A DNA stretch of 17,843 bases from the NCBI GenBank assembly GCA_964406345.1, contig CAYORK010000025.1:1-17843 (forward strand), written 5' to 3'. A program made the translations under genes and the position numbers. The notes beneath the pieces were generated by a model. That model did not search any database, had not been told where the DNA came from, and saw only the letters and a program-made list of their open reading frames with translations. Of this stretch, positions 14,093-17,843 are shown piece by piece. The first letter of the stretch is position 1; each line of letters begins with the position of its first letter. The DNA is from SYAN01 sp964406345 (GTDB lineage Bacteria; Actinomycetota; Actinomycetes; Nanopelagicales; Nanopelagicaceae).

Positions 14093-14109
14093 TCATCGTT
14101 GGAAGGTTC

Positions 14110-15282
14110 TCACGCATGTGGGCTCTTGTCGAAATGAGATTCCCGCCGCAACATCCATGATGCCACAAACGCGGTGAGAATCACGTATGCGATGGTGAGT
14201 GCTTGGAGCTCGTCACCGAAGAAGGTCGACCCTGCCAACCCGGCGATGACGATGGAGAACTCTCCCCGCGGGATCATCAATGTCGCCGCACGCCGCACCT
14301 TTCGTGGTTCATCGACATCACGGACAGCCCACCAGGCGGTGAGGACCTTAGTCGCAACACCGAATACTGCGAGGAGCACTGCAGGGATCAAGACTGGAAT
14401 CACATCTCGTGGATCAGTGCCTAGGCCAAAGAAGAGGAAGAAGATCGAGGCGAAGAGATCTCGGAGCGGTGCAAGACGGACACGAGCGACGATCGCAAGA
14501 TCACCGGTCAAGAGGAGTCCGACCAAGAATGCTGCGACGGCTCCTGAGAAACCGATCATCGTGGCGAGCCCTGAAGCAGCGAGCGCTGCACCAAAGACCA
14601 TCAAGAGCAGCGTCGCTGAATCACCCAAGACGACCGGCGCATAAGGGATGTGTCCACCGCGAGCGCTGAAGAAGAGCGCGGCGCCGGTGATGACAAGGGC
14701 CACCGAGATGGAGATCAGGCCGGTTGAGAGTGCAACTCCTGCAGTGATTGCGCTCAAGACCGGTAGATAGGGCGCCAAGAAGAGGTCCTCGACGACAAGC
14801 GTTGCCACTGCACGTTTCGTGCTTTCAAGTTTCTGCCACTTCGCATCTTTGATGAACTGGGTGGCAATACCTGAAGAAGATACATAGGTGATTCCGCCGA
14901 GTACGAGCGCGCCGGTGATACCCCAACCGAGGATGAAGCCAAGAAGCGCCCCGGGGAGGAAGTTCGCGATGAGATCGAAGAAACCCAATGACTTCCGTTC
15001 CTTCAAAGTTCCGATCAACTCTCCTGCCGTGTATTCCAGACCTAGGAGGAGGAGAAGGAGGATCGCGCCCCACTGCGCGCCGAGATCCAAGAAGCTATCG
15101 CTCACACTCAGTGGAATCAACCCACCATTTCCCAGTGCTAATCCTGCGATCAGGAAGATTGGGACAGCCGAGAACTTGAAACGGGCCGCAACGAAGGAGA
15201 CCAGGCCGAGGAAGAGGAGGACGCCACCGATCTCAGCGAGAACGAGTCCCGAATCAGAGGAAGCAGAGGCCCACACTGGCAT
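14110..15282 (-). CDS. Kef-type cation/proton antiporter (CPA2 family), membrane domain only
   Basis: This 390-residue, highly hydrophobic protein has CPA2 features: FLIAGLALGNGGL in the second helix, TYVSSSGIATQF (132-143) at the helix break, and VVEDLFLAP (163-171). E165-D166 are the likely ion- and proton-handling pair, and the late motif PRGEFSIVIAGLA (338-350) is also present. It should exchange K+ or Na+ for H+ across the membrane. It ends shortly after the last helix, so the regulatory TrkA-N/RCK domain of KefB/KefC is absent. The ATG lies 29 bp after the MFS gene on the same strand, so the two probably form an operon. Upstream of the start are AGGTGAGAG and, ending six nt before the ATG, GAGAAT, so either leadered or leaderless initiation is possible. 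Confidence 0.9.
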   Translation of the reverse strand: MPVWASASSDSGLVLAEIGGVLLFLGLVSFVAARFKFSAVPIFLIAGLALGNGGLIPLSVSDSFLDLGAQWGAILLLLLLGLEYTAGELIGTLKERKSLGFFDLIANFLPGALLGFILGWGITGALVLGGITYVSSSGIATQFIKDAKWQKLESTKRAVATLVVEDLFLAPYLPVLSAITAGVALSTGLISISVALVITGAALFFSARGGHIPYAPVVLGDSATLLLMVFGAALAASGLATMIGFSGAVAAFLVGLLLTGDLAIVARVRLAPLRDLFASIFFLFFGLGTDPRDVIPVLIPAVLLAVFGVATKVLTAWWAVRDVDEPRKVRRAATLMIPRGEFSIVIAGLAGSTFFGDELQALTIAYVILTAFVASWMLRRESHFDKSPHA

Positions 15283-15311
15283 GCGGGAATTCTCTCACCT
15301 AGCAATCTCAA

Positions 15312-16571
15312 CTAGGGCGTTTCGCTCTCCTCTTCGGAGACTGTCGAATTCGCCACCTTGACGATGAATGGAAGGGCACGAATCGCAACGAAGATTCCGA
15401 TCGCTCCACAGATGATGAAGGGAAGTCGCAAGCCACCCGTAGCAATCACGCCACCAAGGAATGCACCGATGGGCATCAAGCCCCAGACGATGGTCCGCCG
15501 AGCGCCGTGGATTCGACCGTAGAGATGATTAGGAATCAATACTTGATAGGTGGACATCAAGAGGATGTTCCAGATCGTGCTCGCAAAACCAGCGATCGTT
15601 CCGACAAGAGTGAAGAGATAGATGTTCGAAACCAGCCCCATCACCAAGATCAATGCGGTGGCAAGGATCATCGTTGCGGCGAGGGTCTTGCCGCGAGTCA
15701 GGCGTGTGGAGAGTCGATTTGCGAGTAATCCTCCCGCTACGCCTCCGACGCCTTGAATGGCGAGGAAGACTCCGAAATAGCGGGGATCCATTCCAAGCTC
15801 TTTCACCATGAAGAGCACTGCAGTTGCGCTCGAGGCGGAGAAGAGGAATCCAAGGATTGTCGTGATGATGACCAATTGCCGAAGCCTTTGATGGGTGAAG
15901 AGGTATCGGATCCCGAACTTGAGCTCATCGATGAAACGGGCGCGGGCATCCTCAGGAGAGGAGGCCTTTGCCTCACGAACGGTGCGATTGAGGCTCTGAT
16001 ATGGCATCAAGATCAACAAAGCGAGCGCGACGACATAGCCAGCAGAGGCCGAGTAGAAAGGCGCGACGACGGCGATCGCGTACAAGAAGCCACTCAATGG
16101 AGATCCGATGAACTGCGAGATGACCGTCTCTGCTATGTAGAGGCGAGAATTGCCGCGCTCCAATTGATCCTTGTCTAGGAGCTCGGGGATCATCGATTGT
16201 GCGGTGGTATCGATACTCACCTCACAGGCGCCTGCGATAAATATCAAGGCGAGCAAGAGATAGATGGTCATCGCTCCTGTAGAGATGGCGATCGCAATGG
16301 CCGCGACCACGGCTGTGCGGAGAAGATTCGAATAGATCAACAACTTCTTTCGATCGACTCGATCAGCCAGGGTCCCGATGATGACGGCAAAGAAGAGCCA
16401 CGGCAGCAACGTCATCGCAGAGATCAGGGAGATGAGAATCGGGCTCTCAGTGAGTGTGATCGCATAGATCGGCACCACGGTCCTGAGCAATCCGTCGGCA
16501 AGATTGCTGACGATGCTCGAAGTCCAAAGCCGATTGAATCCATGCGGAAGCTTCGTTGCCGATTTACTCAC
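15312..16571 (-). CDS. MFS exporter, EntS/MFS_3-like (paralogue 2)
   Basis: This 419-residue major facilitator belongs to the same group as the protein at 10713-12065. Matching landmarks are FNRLWTSSIVSNLADGL against YWRLWSATAISNLGDGI, the A-motif GTLADRVDRKK (66-76) against GVITDRVERRK, and IWNILLMSTYQVLIPNHLYGRI against TWNVITVSLRQSIIPDHLLGRV. It is a likely proton-driven exporter of unknown substrate. The GTG start has TAGGCT six nt upstream, giving a probable leaderless promoter within the 44-bp gap after the M48 gene. The antiporter gene follows 29 bp downstream. Confidence 0.88.
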   Translation of the reverse strand: MSKSATKLPHGFNRLWTSSIVSNLADGLLRTVVPIYAITLTESPILISLISAMTLLPWLFFAVIIGTLADRVDRKKLLIYSNLLRTAVVAAIAIAISTGAMTIYLLLALIFIAGACEVSIDTTAQSMIPELLDKDQLERGNSRLYIAETVISQFIGSPLSGFLYAIAVVAPFYSASAGYVVALALLILMPYQSLNRTVREAKASSPEDARARFIDELKFGIRYLFTHQRLRQLVIITTILGFLFSASSATAVLFMVKELGMDPRYFGVFLAIQGVGGVAGGLLANRLSTRLTRGKTLAATMILATALILVMGLVSNIYLFTLVGTIAGFASTIWNILLMSTYQVLIPNHLYGRIHGARRTIVWGLMPIGAFLGGVIATGGLRLPFIICGAIGIFVAIRALPFIVKVANSTVSEEESETP

Positions 16572-16577
16572 CGGCGA

Positions 16578-16583
16578 AGCCTA
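16578..16583 (-). promoter_or_regulatory. Putative leaderless -10 box of MFS gene 2
   Basis: TAGGCT on the - strand ends six nt before the GTG at 16571, in the 44-bp gap after the M48 gene. There is no Shine-Dalgarno between them. The same box-to-start spacing occurs before marR, tgt and MFS gene 1. Confidence 0.5.
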
Positions 16584-16615
16584 ATGGAGGCGATCTTCAA
16601 TCGGATGGAAGGGAT

Positions 16616-17842
16616 CTAGCCCAGATTGCGCAACCGTTCACGGATCGGCGGATGGGTGTAGTTCACCGCGACGTAGAGCGGGTGCGGCGAGAGGTTGGCG
16701 AGGGCATCGGTACTGATCTTCTTCAATGATTCGCGAAGTGCGACACCGTCGTATGTCTCCTTGGCGAAATCATCTGCTTGATATTCGTTCCGACGGGACA
16801 AACCGTTGTTGAGCAAACCGAGCAGCATTGAAACTGGTGAGAAGAGGAGGAAGAAAGCAAGGGCCGATAGATGGAAACTTGATTCGCTCGCTCCAAGTGC
16901 TGTCGACAACTCCTCGACTCCGAGAAGCCAACCCAAGAGTGCGAAGAGGATGAAGGTTTGAAGGTTGGAGAGAAGGAACATGGAGAGCGTGTGTTTACGT
17001 TTGTAGTGACCGATCTCGTGAGCCAGGACGGCGACCACTTCACGGGTTGTCAGCTTCTCCAAGAGAGTGTCGAAGAGCACGATCGTCTTGCTCTTTCCCA
17101 GACCTGAGAAGAAGGCGTTCGCTTTAGTCGACCGCTTCGACCCATCCATCACGAAGAGCTTTCCGAGTGAATATCCTTGGGACGCGCAATATCTCTCCAC
17201 TTCGCTGCGCAATTCACCCTCTGGCACCGGCGTCAGCTTGTTGAAGAGAGGCAGGATCAGCTTTGTGCCGAACATGAAGAAGAAGAGTGAGAATCCCGCG
17301 AAGAGGAGCCAGGCCCAGAGCCAGAAGGTCGAACGTAACTCTTGATTGATCCAAAGGACCGCAGTCAAGAGCACTCCACCGATGACCAAGGTCAAAAGAA
17401 GGCCTTTGATCAAGTCGGTGACGAATGTAGTCACTGTTGACTTGTTGAATCCGTACTCGGCCTCGACCTTGAAAGTCGAATAGATCCCAAAGGGCAGTGA
17501 GATCAGGTTCGAGAAGAGCGTCAGTATTCCGATGAAGACCAGGGAGATGACGATCTCGTTGCTCCACCGACCTCTCACCCAATCATCAAGAACGGCGAAC
17601 CAGTTGTAGGTGAGCGCGATGATCAGAAGTAGGAAGAAGAGCGTCGAGGAGACGAAGGAGACCTTGTAATTGGCAGCTTGATAATCGACCGATCGCTGAT
17701 GCTCCTTCTCGTCGTAGAGACCCGCTAACTCGGCATCGAGAGGACGCTTCGAAGAGCGGTGGTTGAGGAAGTCGACGAAGGTATTGATGGCATAGTCAAG
17801 AGCTACGAAGAATGTGATTGCGCCAAGGATCCAAGTTTCCAT
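16616..17842 (-). CDS. M48A-family membrane zinc protease (Ste24/CAAX prenyl protease 1-like)
   Basis: The 408-residue product has the length and layout of Ste24-type proteases. N-terminal helices are followed by the family stretch LAGLYDEKEHQRSVDYQAAN (39-58), which resembles the Y-x-K-S-x-D-Y element. Then come more helices, the KANAFFSGLGKSKTIVLFDTL edge-strand region (240-260), the zinc motif HEIGH (H275, E276, H279) and the third ligand in NEYQADDFA (E353). The C-terminus has THPPIRERL (396-404). In eukaryotes the family trims prenylated proteins. In bacteria, which mostly lack that substrate, it is thought to act in membrane-protein quality control. The ATG falls one base from the end of the window, so an upstream start cannot be excluded, but the length matches the family. 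Confidence 0.92.
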   Translation of the reverse strand: METWILGAITFFVALDYAINTFVDFLNHRSSKRPLDAELAGLYDEKEHQRSVDYQAANYKVSFVSSTLFFLLLIIALTYNWFAVLDDWVRGRWSNEIVISLVFIGILTLFSNLISLPFGIYSTFKVEAEYGFNKSTVTTFVTDLIKGLLLTLVIGGVLLTAVLWINQELRSTFWLWAWLLFAGFSLFFFMFGTKLILPLFNKLTPVPEGELRSEVERYCASQGYSLGKLFVMDGSKRSTKANAFFSGLGKSKTIVLFDTLLEKLTTREVVAVLAHEIGHYKRKHTLSMFLLSNLQTFILFALLGWLLGVEELSTALGASESSFHLSALAFFLLFSPVSMLLGLLNNGLSRRNEYQADDFAKETYDGVALRESLKKISTDALANLSPHPLYVAVNYTHPPIRERLRNLG

Positions 17843-17843
17843 G

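Noticed and set aside
1..17843. Very frequent GATC and CGAT words across the window
   Set aside because: They track ATC and GAT codons (Ile, Asp) and their junctions in all genes on both strands, so codon preference explains them without a special motif.

Overview
The window looks like chromosome from a small-genome, mid-GC actinobacterium. The G+C content is slightly above half by eye, genes are tightly packed, GTG and TTG starts are used, and several genes appear to be leaderless, with a TAnnnT box ending 6-7 nt before the start codon. The targetosyl enzyme, the fused peptide-ABC ATPase and the Ste24-like M48 protease all have an actinobacterial flavour. A freshwater-type lineage such as Nanopelagicales is a guess from compactness and gene content, not a demonstrated assignment. 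No phage, insertion sequence, CRISPR array, tRNA or rRNA was recognised.

Layout. (1) 1-88: tail of a Lys/Arg/Ala-rich protein and a strong, probably two-way, hairpin terminator. (2) 88-3486: a MarR-type repressor gene (-) diverges from a CPBP intramembrane protease gene (+). The protease gene overlaps an M13 (neprilysin/PepO-like) zinc endopeptidase gene by GTGA. An 18-bp palindrome lies between marR and the protease gene. (3) 3508-10555 (-): a complete oligopeptide ABC importer, in transcript order binding protein, oversized permease B, permease C and fused two-domain ATPase. An oppositely oriented gene for a PH-domain-like membrane protein (5214-5834) sits between permease C and the ATPase. 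(4) 10713-12065 (-): an MFS exporter. (5) 12123-14041: tgt (+) converges on a YhhQ-type queuosine-precursor transporter gene (-). (6) 14110-17842 (-): a Kef-type cation/proton antiporter, a second MFS exporter paralogous to the first, and a Ste24-like M48 protease.

How the parts fit. Peptide hydrolysis (M13) and peptide import (Opp) are neighbours, arranged convergently. This fits an organism living partly on peptides, but the link is inferred. tgt plus yhhQ, with no de novo queuosine genes in the window, points to salvage of a queuosine precursor. The two related MFS exporters bracket this pair.

The points most worth a second look are: the interrupted opp operon, whose ATPase transcript may run antisense through the PH-domain gene; the extra hydrophobic block of about 180 residues inside permease B; three 8-bp tandem repeats before yhhQ that form a chain of overlapping mini-ORFs ending on its TTG start; and the palindromic operator between marR and the CPBP gene. 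I did not find a clearly new defence or mobile system.
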